Positions 1 through 7,886 of a stretch of DNA of 40,019 nt are shown piece by piece. The notes beneath the pieces were generated by a model that saw nothing but the letters and a program-made list of their open reading frames with translations, was not told where the DNA came from and did not search any database. Each line of letters starts with the position of its first letter. Positions within the stretch are counted from its first letter, which is position 1. A program made the position numbers and the translations under genes. Source of the DNA: Brasilonema sp. UFV-L1 (lineage in GTDB: Bacteria > Cyanobacteriota > Cyanobacteriia > Cyanobacteriales > Nostocaceae); the NCBI RefSeq assembly GCF_012912105.1, contig NZ_QMEA01000055.1, forward strand, positions 1-40,019, in the 5' to 3' direction.

Positions 1-101
1 CGGGTGGGGTATTTCGGGATTTATAAGTGATTAAGCGAACTTGATATCATCCCATGCACTCTATCATGACGTCTGCCGTAGTTATTTATATTACCTTGGC
101 A
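1..101. other. Window edge, no gene seen
   Basis: This is the stretch downstream of the minus-strand response regulator. I see no open frame, hairpin or repeat that I can name. It may continue into a feature outside the window. Confidence 0.5.
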
Positions 102-2177
102 TTAGACAGATGATATAACCTGGTTTCTTGCTGCTTGGTTAAGAACTGTATCAGCAGCTTGGTACAGTATTTGTAGCTCTGTACCATCTTGGGGATACTG
201 AACGACTCCAGCACTGAAGGTTGCTTGAAACTGGATACCGTTGGCAGCTTGAAATTCTATTTGACGAAAAGCTTGCAGGGCTTGAGATAGCCGTTCAACT
301 GATTCACTTTTGCTCAACCCAGGCATGCCGATGACAAATTCCTTGCCTGCCCAACGACCAATCACATCCTCTTGTCGCAACGTCTGTCGCAACAGTTTCC
401 CCAATTGCGATAAGACTGTATCTCCGGCGGCGTGACCGTACTGTTGGTTGATTGGCTTGAGGTCGTCTACAGTTGCGATCGCAAGACAAAAAGGTTGCTG
501 ATTGCCATTACTCCATTTTAGCAGTTCAAGCAAGTCTTGGGTGGACTTCGGTCGATTGGCAACACCAGTTAAGGCATCAATTTGAGCCAAACTCCGTAGC
601 AAACGCGTTCTTTGCAGACGATTGAGAATACGGGTCACTAGTTCTGGTTCAACAATGGGCTTATTCACGTAATCGTCGGCACCTACCGCAAATACCTTGT
701 GCATGGTTTCGGCATCTGTGTGAGCCGTGAGAAACAAAATTGGTAGTCCACTCCAATACTGGTTATCACGGATTGCTTTGCATAAATCAATACCACTTGT
801 GGATGGCATTTCTACATCTAGAACCAAGAGATCCGGTTGTTCGGCTGCCAGGGTGTCCCAAAACCGGAGTGGATTGTCGAGCGTGGAAACTTTGAAACCC
901 CACGGCGGGAGTAAACTCGCAAGAGCCGTCAAGACCAGGGGGTCATCATCGACAATCATTACCTTTGCCTCTGAACTTACGTGATTTTCTTTACTTTTAT
1001 ATAGCAGTGTATTTATTGAGAAAAGATCAGGCAACTGTTGAGCATTCAGGTATTGTACTTGTTGGCGCAAAGCAACAACTAGCTGATGAAGGTGCTGTAC
1101 TTGATGTTGCTGAGGCGGCACTTGAGCTTGAAACTGTAGTTCGATTTCGCGAGCCAGATGAGAACCTTCATCCGCTCCAAACATACCCAATGAACCCACA
1201 AGTTTGTGAGCTGCTTGTTCTGCTTTTGACCGCAGTTTCTGATCTAGCTTCTCCCCAAGCAGTAACGTTGTTGCCTGCTCAATGATAGCAACGCGCTCTT
1301 CGATATCTTCTTTTGCTCGTTCCCAAATTTCCCTAACACTCGGTGCTGTCTGTTCTGCAATTGTAGATGTTGGATTTCTAAGTGCAGATGGATGCAAATG
1401 CATGCGGCTTACTGACTGTTCTATCTGCGTCTGGTTGGGTGTATCAGTCGTTACTGTTTTGGATTTTTTATTTTTCCCCGTCTTTGCTTGTTCTCCTTCC
1501 CTTTGAGTGGGCTTCAGTCTGTAGCCAATGCCATAAACTGTTTCAATTGGGTCATCTGAAACTCCTGCTACTCTTAGCTTCATGCGTAACCCCTTCAAAT
1601 GAGACCTGACTGTATCATCGTGTGGTGGTTCTTCAAACGACCACAAATGATCTATCAAGGAACTACAGCTAAAAATCCGGTGATGATTGCGAAGAAAAAG
1701 TTCTAGTAAACCGTATTCTTTGGGTGTTAAATGCACGGGTTGACCTTTCGAGATCACTTCGCAAGTACTGGGATCAACTTGCAGGGAACGCCACTCCAAC
1801 AGCGGTGGTGACGCTGAACTTCCGCGACGCAATAAAGCACGAATGCGAGCTAATAACTCGTGCAAGTTATAGGGCTTGTTCACATAATCATCTGCGCCTG
1901 CATCTAAACCCAAAACTTTATCCGTACTTGTGTTTTTGGCAGTCAACAGCATAATCGGTGTTTGATTGCCTTGGGAACGCAAACGCTGACACAGAGTAAT
2001 TCCATCTAACTTGGGCAAGTTGACATCTAGCACAATCAAGTCATAAGTCTGAACCTCAATGAGATCCCAACCTGCTTGACCATCTGTGGCAATTTCAACA
2101 GTATAATACTGGTTTTTCAGGACTTTAGCTAGTAATTCAGCAGTTAGTCTATTGTCTTCAACTAATAAAATTTTCAT
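102..2177 (-). CDS. Hybrid response regulator: REC-wHTH-HPt-REC-degenerate GGDEF
   Basis: This is a cytoplasmic multi-output signalling protein of 691 residues. An N-terminal receiver (about 1-118, phospho-acceptor D51, K101) is joined to an OmpR/PhoB winged helix (about 125-223, ending VYGIGYRLKP). A Lys/Thr-rich linker leads to an HPt-like helix bundle (about 280-375, with H324 in AAHKLVGSLG), a second receiver (about 404-525, D454, K506) and a diguanylate-cyclase fold (about 530-690). The signature GG[DE]EF is replaced by AGKEF at 610-614, so c-di-GMP synthesis is unlikely; a scaffold or sensory role is inferred. The two receivers and the HPt could form an internal phosphorelay that controls DNA binding. 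No histidine kinase gene lies beside it, so the partner is unknown. The start ATG opens directly on the receiver's first strand (MKILLVEDN), as is usual for the family. Confidence 0.93.
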   Translation of the reverse strand: MKILLVEDNRLTAELLAKVLKNQYYTVEIATDGQAGWDLIEVQTYDLIVLDVNLPKLDGITLCQRLRSQGNQTPIMLLTAKNTSTDKVLGLDAGADDYVNKPYNLHELLARIRALLRRGSSASPPLLEWRSLQVDPSTCEVISKGQPVHLTPKEYGLLELFLRNHHRIFSCSSLIDHLWSFEEPPHDDTVRSHLKGLRMKLRVAGVSDDPIETVYGIGYRLKPTQREGEQAKTGKNKKSKTVTTDTPNQTQIEQSVSRMHLHPSALRNPTSTIAEQTAPSVREIWERAKEDIEERVAIIEQATTLLLGEKLDQKLRSKAEQAAHKLVGSLGMFGADEGSHLAREIELQFQAQVPPQQHQVQHLHQLVVALRQQVQYLNAQQLPDLFSINTLLYKSKENHVSSEAKVMIVDDDPLVLTALASLLPPWGFKVSTLDNPLRFWDTLAAEQPDLLVLDVEMPSTSGIDLCKAIRDNQYWSGLPILFLTAHTDAETMHKVFAVGADDYVNKPIVEPELVTRILNRLQRTRLLRSLAQIDALTGVANRPKSTQDLLELLKWSNGNQQPFCLAIATVDDLKPINQQYGHAAGDTVLSQLGKLLRQTLRQEDVIGRWAGKEFVIGMPGLSKSESVERLSQALQAFRQIEFQAANGIQFQATFSAGVVQYPQDGTELQILYQAADTVLNQAARNQVISSV

Positions 2178-2352
2178 TGGGCTTTGTGATTGCTATCTCC
2201 AACGATACAAAGCAGTGATATAATCAAGGCAGATTGAGACAGCAATCCCAGCAACGACTATTGAGCAGGCGAGCCTTAATAAGGTTACAACGTTGTACTA
2301 CAGTGACGTTATCAATGAACAATTATCAATTCAAGGATCCAAACCCAGACCG

Positions 2353-2402
2353 CCACGCTCCGCAGCCTGCGGCACGCTTCGCTAACGCGGCGCTGCGCGA
2401 TT
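2353..2402. repeat. GC-rich REP-like dispersed repeat
   Basis: The sequence contains the nested inverted repeat CCGCAGCCTGCGG followed by GCTTCGCTAACGCGGCGC. It is far more GC-rich than its surroundings. Elements like this are common between genes in Nostocales; the family assignment is by eye. Confidence 0.5.
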
Positions 2403-2413
2403 CAATTACCAAT

Positions 2414-2454
2414 AATCAATGAACAGTTATCAAATCGATAACTGTTCATTGATT
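2414..2454. repeat. Perfect 18-bp inverted repeat with 5-nt loop
   Basis: Arms AATCAATGAACAGTTATC (2414-2431) and its exact complement (2437-2454) surround a 5-nt loop. There is no long T-run, so it is not a classical terminator. The arms contain the GTTATC-type motif also found in the tandem heptamer repeats of this window. Confidence 0.75.
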
Positions 2455-2626
2455 TTGACTTTCGAGTCATATCAGGCTAATAACTAGAAATGTCGAGATA
2501 ACTTGCCAAATCCCGACAACCAATTTGTGAACAAGCAAAGCGATACAAGACACAACAAAACTCCATATCAACCAGTTCGGTAATATGATGTTTCAGTTGA
2601 CTCTCTAAAAATCACTTTAGATTTAT

Positions 2627-2995
2627 TTATCTGCGGTATCCGTCATATCTGTCGTATCTATCATATCTATCGTATCTGCCTCTGTCGTCTCTGTCATATC
2701 TATTGTTTGTGCCATCGCTAACTGCAAACTCTGCCCGACAGCCATTCCTTACCCAAATACGGTTTCTGTTACGGCCCCAATTTCCTCTACAACTAGCATC
2801 AGACAATTGCCTGACAAACCTGACTCTGCCTCTTCCATCTATCTCACAAGTATTCCTTTCATTATTGCGGCTTTCACAAGTTATTATGTCTCGAGCAGAA
2901 GCTGAAGAAGTAAAGCCCAAAAGCGTACCTAGACTAACAGTGGTAGCCATCAAGGTAGCAGCGATTGTTGGAAAACGAATTACCATATTAAACAT
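2627..2995 (-). CDS. Secreted DUF3011-like protein with Arg-Tyr-Asp repeat tail
   Basis: The product has an N-terminal hydrophobic signal sequence ending near SSASA/RD. A compact Cys-containing domain follows (ITCESRNNERNTCEIDGRGR, then C..NWG and an RIWV.NGC motif) that resembles the DUF3011 family of small exported proteins of unknown role. The C-terminus is a repeat of Asp-Arg-Tyr units encoded by tandem DNA repeats at about 2633-2700. I chose the ATG at 2995; an upstream TTG at 3019 would add eight residues but has no ribosome binding site. The tail is charged and aromatic and its length is probably variable through slippage. Function is unknown; an envelope or periplasmic location is inferred from the signal. 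Confidence 0.75.
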   Translation of the reverse strand: MFNMVIRFPTIAATLMATTVSLGTLLGFTSSASARDIITCESRNNERNTCEIDGRGRVRFVRQLSDASCRGNWGRNRNRIWVRNGCRAEFAVSDGTNNRYDRDDRGRYDRYDRYDRYDGYRR

Positions 2996-3146
2996 ATTAA
3001 ATGTTGGTCTCTTGAACAAAAAAGATTAACTATACTCACTTATTGTTCCAAATTTATAACAGCATTCACCTGTATCTGAAGTCATAGAACTTAGCATCCT
3101 AAGCAGTTTTCAGACTTTTGGCTGAGAAGCCTCTTTTTCCTATAAT

Positions 3147-3177
3147 CACTGATAACTGATAGCTGATAACTGATGGT
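3147..3177. repeat. Tandem heptamer repeat (STRR, CTGATAA type)
   Basis: About four imperfect units of CTGATAA sit just downstream of xisI. Short tandemly repeated repetitive sequences of this kind are characteristic of heterocystous cyanobacteria. Confidence 0.65.
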
Positions 3178-3181
3178 TGAC

Positions 3182-3514
3182 TCAACCAACAGCAAAATCT
3201 GTGTATTGACGCATCTTCGGTGGGTCAATACCTAAGACAATATCGTGTTTTGGCACTCCGATTTCAACTAGCTTATTGGCAATACCGACTTCGGTTCCAT
3301 CCTGCTGTACCCAGATTTTTCCATCAATAATATCGAGATGAAGCACAACTCCATAGACACGCTGTGAATCACGCCAGCCGACGTATACTAATTGATAGCG
3401 ATCGCGCTGTTGATCAAAAATGAGCTCAGCTCGAATCCGGCTATCCCAAACCAACTGAGCGTGTTCACTTAGCAATCTTTGAATATGCTGACGATATTCA
3501 TCTACGGCTGCCAT
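3182..3514 (-). CDS. xisI: XisI-like fdxN element excision controlling factor
   Basis: This 110-residue protein matches the XisI family over its full length: an N-terminal helix (DEYRQHIQRLLSEHAQ), a central sheet with VYVGWRDSQRVYGVVLHLDI, then GKIWVQQDGTE and the conserved ending with LGIDPPKMRQYTDFAVG. XisI proteins were found as accessory factors for excision of the fdxN element in Anabaena and occur as many dispersed copies in cyanobacterial genomes, almost always with XisH. It overlaps the end of xisH by 13 bp, which points to one transcript and translational coupling. No XisF recombinase or fdxN sequence is in the window, so a role in excision here is not supported by context. Confidence 0.92.
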   Translation of the reverse strand: MAAVDEYRQHIQRLLSEHAQLVWDSRIRAELIFDQQRDRYQLVYVGWRDSQRVYGVVLHLDIIDGKIWVQQDGTEVGIANKLVEIGVPKHDIVLGIDPPKMRQYTDFAVG

Positions 3515-3918
3515 CGCTTAATCACCTCCTGATCAATATCGTAGATCAGCAAATACACTTGATGCTGCTCAAGGAGTGAGTGAATAAATGATGTGGTGAA
3601 AAACTCTTCATACACGTTATTGGGCACTGCTAAATACAATATGCGCTCACTTTCTTGTACTTGTAGTGCTGCTCGATATGCTAAAAACTGTCCTAATGCA
3701 CCATAAAATTCTGAAATCTTAGATGGACCAAGAAAGCTCTTAATTTCAACAGCAATTTTATGTTCTCCTCGCTGGGCTGCTATCACTTTCTGGGCACCTA
3801 AATCAATTGCCAAATTAAAACTACCTGCCTGAAGTGGATATGGATCGTGGGTTATTTCCCATCTATCTTTCTGAAGGGCTGTTTTGACAATAGCATGAAA
3901 CGCATCTTTTGCTGGCAT
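3502..3918 (-). CDS. xisH: XisH-like protein (PD-(D/E)XK nuclease-like fold)
   Basis: The protein fits XisH: MPAKDAFH at the start, then LAIDLGAQKVIAAQRGEHKIAVEIKSF, which carries the D...ExK pattern of the PD-(D/E)XK nuclease-like fold, and a helical C-terminus. The open frame extends 17 codons upstream to an ATG at 3969, but the family normally begins MPAKD, so I place the start at 3918; neither start has a strong ribosome binding site. It is the first gene of the xisH-xisI pair. The biochemical activity of XisH is not established; nuclease chemistry is an inference from the motif. Similar pairs are scattered through cyanobacterial chromosomes and may be mobile or selfish modules. Confidence 0.9.
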   Translation of the reverse strand: MPAKDAFHAIVKTALQKDRWEITHDPYPLQAGSFNLAIDLGAQKVIAAQRGEHKIAVEIKSFLGPSKISEFYGALGQFLAYRAALQVQESERILYLAVPNNVYEEFFTTSFIHSLLEQHQVYLLIYDIDQEVIKRWQP

Positions 3919-4016
3919 AAATGACTGACTGCACAAGTCCATCATTAAAGATAGCGTGTTCTTTGGCATTGTTTCTTCTTAAGTCCGATCGTGCAGCACC
4001 CGCCCATGAGAAACGA

Positions 4017-4580
4017 CTAACGATACTGACGGCGAAATTCACCAGGTGTCAGACGCATCGGTTGTTCTGGGTTCCAAATTCCTAGTTCCATCAGTCTAGC
4101 CCATTGCTGAGCACGTTCTAAACGTAGGTCATATTTGTGGTTAGGCGATCGCCCCACAAACAAAGCGTACCCTTGTTTCACCAACTCTTCATTCAACAAA
4201 ACTCCATTTTTCCAAGCATAAGCCAGAGTCCGCCCGAACTGGTCTTTTATTTGCGCATCAAACTCTAGCATCACAGGCTGTTCCCTAACGAGTGCTTCTA
4301 GGTATTGCTTTGCTGCATCTCCCCAAGGACGCTGCTGCAAATCTGGTGCATCAATTCCCAGCAAACGTACTTGAGAAATCAAACTTGGTTGTTCCCCTAA
4401 ACCCATCACCTCCAAAGTTTGTCCACTCACAACCTGTGCGACTTTAACCTGTACTTGTGTGCTTTCTTCAAGCTTCTTTTGAGGTTGACAAGCCACAAGT
4501 AGCAATAGACAAAATACAATGACTATTTTTTGTACCTTTGCGCCTCTACATCTGTGGGCGAAATCAAATTTAATCCTCAT
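4017..4580 (-). CDS. Thermonuclease (SNase)-family lipoprotein
   Basis: This is a predicted exported nuclease of 187 residues. A hydrophobic segment ends in the lipobox-like LLVAC (about residues 28-32), so it is probably lipid-anchored. The SNase OB fold follows, with RLLGIDAPD (matching Arg35 to position 43 of staphylococcal nuclease), RPWGDAAKQYL, and KDQFGRTLAYAW (matching Arg87), then LNEELVKQGYALF. The residue equivalent to the catalytic Glu43 is Asp, a conservative change that may lower activity. The start overlaps the end of the ferredoxin gene by 11 bp, so the two are probably co-transcribed. The second in-frame region after residue 15 (KVQKIVIVF) suggests the true start may lie a little downstream. 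Confidence 0.88.
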   Translation of the reverse strand: MRIKFDFAHRCRGAKVQKIVIVFCLLLLVACQPQKKLEESTQVQVKVAQVVSGQTLEVMGLGEQPSLISQVRLLGIDAPDLQQRPWGDAAKQYLEALVREQPVMLEFDAQIKDQFGRTLAYAWKNGVLLNEELVKQGYALFVGRSPNHKYDLRLERAQQWARLMELGIWNPEQPMRLTPGEFRRQYR

Positions 4581-4938
4581 CTAAAGGAAAACCCCTGCGA
4601 ACTTTTCCTCTAGCAAAAAAGCGTCCAAACTGGAGTTCATAAACTTCATCTTCGTCCTGTGTTTCTACTTCCAAATCAGAACGTGCATAACTCACGCATA
4701 GTAGGGCATAACCTTTTTTCTGCAACTCTGGCGACAGTCCAATCGCTTCTGGTTGATAAATCTCTCCTGAGAGTACCCTTACAGCACAAGTCGTACAAGC
4801 CCCATTCCGACATGAAAACGGCAGTTCTACTCCTTGTTTCTCACCTGTATGCAAGATGTAGCGGTCATCAGGGACTTGCAAGGAGTGTATTATGCCTTTG
4901 GCGCGATCGCGAACTTTAACAGTGTATGTCTTGGACAT
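4570..4938 (-). CDS. Plant-type 2Fe-2S ferredoxin with C-terminal extension
   Basis: This is a soluble electron carrier of 122 residues. The cluster ligands are in the pattern C-x4-C-x2-C (FSCRNGACTTCAV) with the fourth Cys in YALLC. The protein is about 25 residues longer than photosynthetic PetF; the tail (VYELQFGRFFARGKVRRGFPLDED region) is basic then acidic. This length and tail resemble the Fed2-type ferredoxin of Synechocystis, described as important in the low-iron response; that identification is tentative. It is followed, with an 11-bp overlap, by the SNase-family gene. It starts at an ATG opening MSKTYTVKV, typical of the family. Confidence 0.92.
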   Translation of the reverse strand: MSKTYTVKVRDRAKGIIHSLQVPDDRYILHTGEKQGVELPFSCRNGACTTCAVRVLSGEIYQPEAIGLSPELQKKGYALLCVSYARSDLEVETQDEDEVYELQFGRFFARGKVRRGFPLDED

Positions 4939-5037
4939 CTGGATTTTGGATTTTGATTTGGAAATTTATTGGAATTTTAGACCAAATTTAGTTGCAGTTT
5001 AATTTGTTTTAGTCTAATATTGAAATTCGTGACGCCT

Positions 5038-5124
5038 GGAGAGATGGCCGAGTGGTTGAAGGCGCAGCACTGGAAATGCTGTTTGGGGGCAACTTCAACG
5101 AGGGTTCGAATCCCTCTCTCTCCG
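5038..5124 (+). tRNA. tRNA-Ser(GGA)
   Basis: The acceptor stem GGAGAGA (5038-5044) pairs with TCTCTCC (5117-5123). The D arm GGCCGAGTGGTTGAAGGC is of the class II type, the anticodon loop CTGGAAA gives anticodon GGA, there is a long variable arm, and the T arm is GAGGGTTCGAATCCCTC. CCA is not encoded, as is usual in cyanobacteria. Confidence 0.97.
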
Positions 5125-5165
5125 TTCAATAATATCTCCAAAATCTCGCTTGTTGAAGCATATGC

Positions 5166-6074
5166 CTAAAGGGCGACTTTTGAAAAAGCTAACTTTGCAG
5201 CACCTGCGATTCCTGCGAAGTTACCTAATTCTGCTGGCAATATTTGTAAACCCAGACGTGAAGTCGGTAGCACTCTGTGTTCAATTTCTGCTTTGACTGA
5301 TGGTATGAAAAACTCGGCACTTGCACTCAGTCCGCCACCAATGACAACAGCTTCTGGCGTCAGCACATAAATCAAGCTCGTTAATCCGATGCCCAGATAC
5401 CTACCATACTCATGCCAAAATGTCAATGCTTCAACATCTCCAGCTTTTGCAAGAGTGGCCAGTTCTGTTGGTTCTTTGCCCGTGCGACGACGAATTGCTG
5501 TCAGTGACAAATACTGTTCCAAAGAGCCTTGATTACCACTATTACACATTGGACCATCTGGGTTAAAGGTGATTAATCCCAACTCACCCGCTGCGCCAAA
5601 ATGACCAACAAACAGTTTGCCATCTAAGATAATTGCACCACCCACTCCAGTTCCTAAGGTGAGTAGAATAAAATTTTGGAAGCGGCGACCGACTCCTAAC
5701 CAAGCTTCTCCTAATCCTGCACAGTTGGCATCGTTAGCGATAATAGTAGGCTTGCCAGTTTTTGCTTCCAACCAATCAGCTAAGGGGACATCGTGCCATC
5801 CTGGTAAGTTAATGGCGAGTTTAGCAATGCGTCCTGCTGCATCTGCTGGTCCTGGAGTGCCAACACCAATCGCAATGCTATGATTTGGGTTGTCTAGTTG
5901 AGCGATTGCATCTACCATTGCGATCATAACTGCCTCTGGTGTAGCTGGTTGCGGCGTTGCAACAGTCAACGATTGTAAACAAGTGCCATCTGTGGCGACA
6001 CGCCCCAGCTTGATTGCTGTTCCACCTAAGTCAATACCAATGACTTGAGAATCTATCACTTTCAAACCCCTCAC
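5166..6074 (-). CDS. ROK-family sugar kinase, probable glucokinase
   Basis: This 302-residue cytoplasmic kinase is likely to phosphorylate glucose with ATP. It shows the N-terminal phosphate loop IGIDLGGTAIKLG, the substrate/catalytic segment ANDANCAGLGE with the catalytic Asp, and the second glycine-rich segment LTLGTGVGGAII. The ROK zinc motif CxCGxxGCxE is reduced to CNSGNQGSLE, with only the first Cys kept. Such a change is seen in some cyanobacterial glucokinase homologues, so I do not read it as inactivation. Substrate specificity cannot be fixed from sequence; N-acetylhexosamine or mannose are alternatives. The gene stands alone after tRNA-Ser on the opposite strand. Confidence 0.9.
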   Translation of the reverse strand: MRGLKVIDSQVIGIDLGGTAIKLGRVATDGTCLQSLTVATPQPATPEAVMIAMVDAIAQLDNPNHSIAIGVGTPGPADAAGRIAKLAINLPGWHDVPLADWLEAKTGKPTIIANDANCAGLGEAWLGVGRRFQNFILLTLGTGVGGAIILDGKLFVGHFGAAGELGLITFNPDGPMCNSGNQGSLEQYLSLTAIRRRTGKEPTELATLAKAGDVEALTFWHEYGRYLGIGLTSLIYVLTPEAVVIGGGLSASAEFFIPSVKAEIEHRVLPTSRLGLQILPAELGNFAGIAGAAKLAFSKVAL

Positions 6075-6110
6075 AAATAGGCGGATTGCAACAGATGCAA
6101 GACTGATACT

Positions 6111-6314
6111 TTATTTTTTATCAGTTTCGCTACCAAAAAATTCTATATTTTCAGAGTCATTTGGTGCAGGTCGTAAAGTGGCGATCGTTAGGGAATGAAA
6201 ACTGGGCTGACCTTGTAAAGATGCAACTGAGGCACCTCTCAAAATACCAGTCAGGGCAACAGAAAGCATAAAACCACCAGCTGCAGCAGCAATTAAAGAA
6301 AAATTATCTTTCAC
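6111..6314 (-). CDS. Small hypothetical protein with one membrane segment
   Basis: A 67-residue frame encodes an N-terminal hydrophobic helix (SLIAAAAGGFMLSVALTGIL) and a polar tail ending EFFGSETDKK. The start is GTG at 6314, preceded by a plausible GAGAG ribosome binding site. It lies 36 bp upstream of the ROK kinase on the same strand and could share its transcript. I do not recognise the family; the helix might be a signal or an anchor. It could be a chance frame, but its amino-acid make-up and its ribosome binding site favour a real gene. Confidence 0.5.
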   Translation of the reverse strand: MKDNFSLIAAAAGGFMLSVALTGILRGASVASLQGQPSFHSLTIATLRPAPNDSENIEFFGSETDKK

Positions 6315-6443
6315 ACAAATCTCTCACTAACAAGTACAACAAATATTAAGGTAACAAATGAAATTAAGTATGCTTTGCTGATTAGTGAGTTGTTGATGAT
6401 TGTATTAACCACTAATCATTATCTAATAACAAATAACGCTCGA

Positions 6444-7334
6444 CTATTTCCGGATGTCTTTGCGCAAACGGGGATTAATAAACTCATTTAACCCCTCACC
6501 GAGTAGCGACAACCCTACAACCATTGTTGTCATTGCTAATCCAGGGAAAAGCGCAGTCCACCAAATACCAACGGGTAGCGCTTGCAAAGCTTGTTGTAAA
6601 TCGCGTCCCCATTCCGGCGTTTCTCTTGGCAGCCCTAACCCCAAAAAACCCAAACCGCCCAGAATTAAAATTGCGTCAGCGGCGTTAAGGGTAAAAAGGA
6701 CAGGCACGCTTTGAATCACGTTAAAAAACAGGTATCGAGAAAGAACCTGCCATGTATTGGCACCCATTGCTTGTGCTGCCTCAATAAACACTTCAGTTTT
6801 GACACTCACAGTATGATTGCGGACGACACGATAATATTGTGGTACATAAGCAATGCTGATAGCAAGAGCCGCATTTAAGATTCCACGTCCCACTATAAAT
6901 GCTAGCGTTATCGAAAGCAGTAACCCCGGTAGAGTGTAGATGCTGTCCATCACAAATAGCAATGCTTTGTCTAATCTACCTCCTACGTAGCCACTCAACA
7001 TACCTAGAGGTACACCAATAAACATACTTATCGCCGTAGCTAGTAAGACGACTTGTAAAGCGGCTTGAGCGCCAAATAAAGTGCGCGAGAAGACATCATA
7101 GCCTTCGCGACTAGTACCAAACCAATGTTGAGGTGAGGGTGCTTCTTGAATGGGGTTACTTAAGGAATCTATAGGATTTTGCACCAAACCCAAGACTTGA
7201 AGTAAGGGAGTGAAAAGAGCTAAGAATAGGAAAAACAGAGTCATCGCTAACCCAATCAGCATCAGTTGTTGGGAAAGGGTGGGACTTTTGGCAAACCGTA
7301 AAAATCTAGCTTGTGGACTTTTAGTAATGGTCAT
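6444..7334 (-). CDS. ABC transporter permease, DppC/OppC type
   Basis: This is an inner-membrane subunit of a binding-protein-dependent importer for peptides or related solutes. The 296 residues contain about six membrane segments. An N-terminal OppC-like helix (LMLIGLAMTLFFLFLALFTP) and the periplasmic NWFGTSREGYDVFSR-like segment (HWFGTSREGYDVFSRTLFG) are diagnostic, as is the EAA loop (EAAQAMGANTWQVLSRYLFFN) that docks on the ATPase. It ends GEGLNEFINPRLR, as is usual for DppC. No ATPase, binding protein or partner DppB permease lies beside it, so it must work with subunits encoded elsewhere, which is common in cyanobacteria. Confidence 0.93.
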   Translation of the reverse strand: MTITKSPQARFLRFAKSPTLSQQLMLIGLAMTLFFLFLALFTPLLQVLGLVQNPIDSLSNPIQEAPSPQHWFGTSREGYDVFSRTLFGAQAALQVVLLATAISMFIGVPLGMLSGYVGGRLDKALLFVMDSIYTLPGLLLSITLAFIVGRGILNAALAISIAYVPQYYRVVRNHTVSVKTEVFIEAAQAMGANTWQVLSRYLFFNVIQSVPVLFTLNAADAILILGGLGFLGLGLPRETPEWGRDLQQALQALPVGIWWTALFPGLAMTTMVVGLSLLGEGLNEFINPRLRKDIRK

Positions 7335-7648
7335 AAACGGAAGCGAGGGTTCGCGGCGTTTGAGCTGCTATAAATGACCATTCTACATATCAGATGGTTT
7401 CATGCAATGGTGTAAAGACGAGCCACCACTAGCTCCTCCGTGAGAACTCCGAACTACCCCGTTGTCGCAAGCTGTCAACCGATACAATGCTTACCTGTCC
7501 GTTACCAAAAATAAAAATTCTTATAAAGATTTGTAATAGTATTTAACATCGCAACAATATCATTTAAAGTAGCAGAAGCCAGCACTTAACCGTGGAAAGT
7601 GAGAGCGCTGGCTCTACCTCCCAATCTTTTGAAGGAGATAATCTCATT
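7335..7648. other. Divergent intergenic region
   Basis: This 314-bp region separates the permease gene from the small plus-strand gene at 7649. A GC-rich patch near 7415-7485 resembles degraded dispersed repeats. I see no tRNA, riboswitch or clear promoter that I can support. Confidence 0.4.
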
Positions 7649-7849
7649 ATGGCTTATCAAGAACGCCTCAAACCCTGGGCGGTTATTAATTCACTGTCCT
7701 CGTCACAAAAGATCATCATCAGCCGCCACCGCAGTCGCGTTGATGCAGAAGAATATCTTGGGTTATTGCGTCAGCAAAAGCCCATTGGCAAACATGAAAT
7801 CGTTTTCAAGCCAACAGACGATAGAATCCAGGAAGAGGTAGGGAGATGA
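7649..7849 (+). CDS. Small conserved cyanobacterial protein
   Basis: This 66-residue protein reads MAYQERLKPWAVI, then RHRSRVDAEEYLGLLRQQKP and a charged tail. The ATG at 7649 is preceded by a good GAAGGAG ribosome binding site at 7631-7637; a GTG at 7592 would lengthen it but has none. The RxRxRxDAExxLxxLR pattern is recognisable in short proteins of unknown function that are common in cyanobacteria and often annotated only as hypothetical. It is probably soluble. No operon partner follows on the same strand. Confidence 0.75.
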   Translation: MAYQERLKPWAVINSLSSSQKIIISRHRSRVDAEEYLGLLRQQKPIGKHEIVFKPTDDRIQEEVGR

Positions 7850-7886
7850 AGCTATTTCATCTCCTTTGTTTATTTCTACTCACCAC

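Larger units (their letters stand above)
2178..2626. other. Gene-free region with palindromic repeats
   Basis: This 449-bp stretch lies between the response regulator start and the DUF3011-like gene. It holds a GC-rich dispersed repeat of the common Nostocales type at about 2353-2402 (contains CCGCAGCCTGCGG and CTTCGCTAACGCGG) and a perfect long hairpin at 2414-2454. No credible protein frame was seen. Confidence 0.6.
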
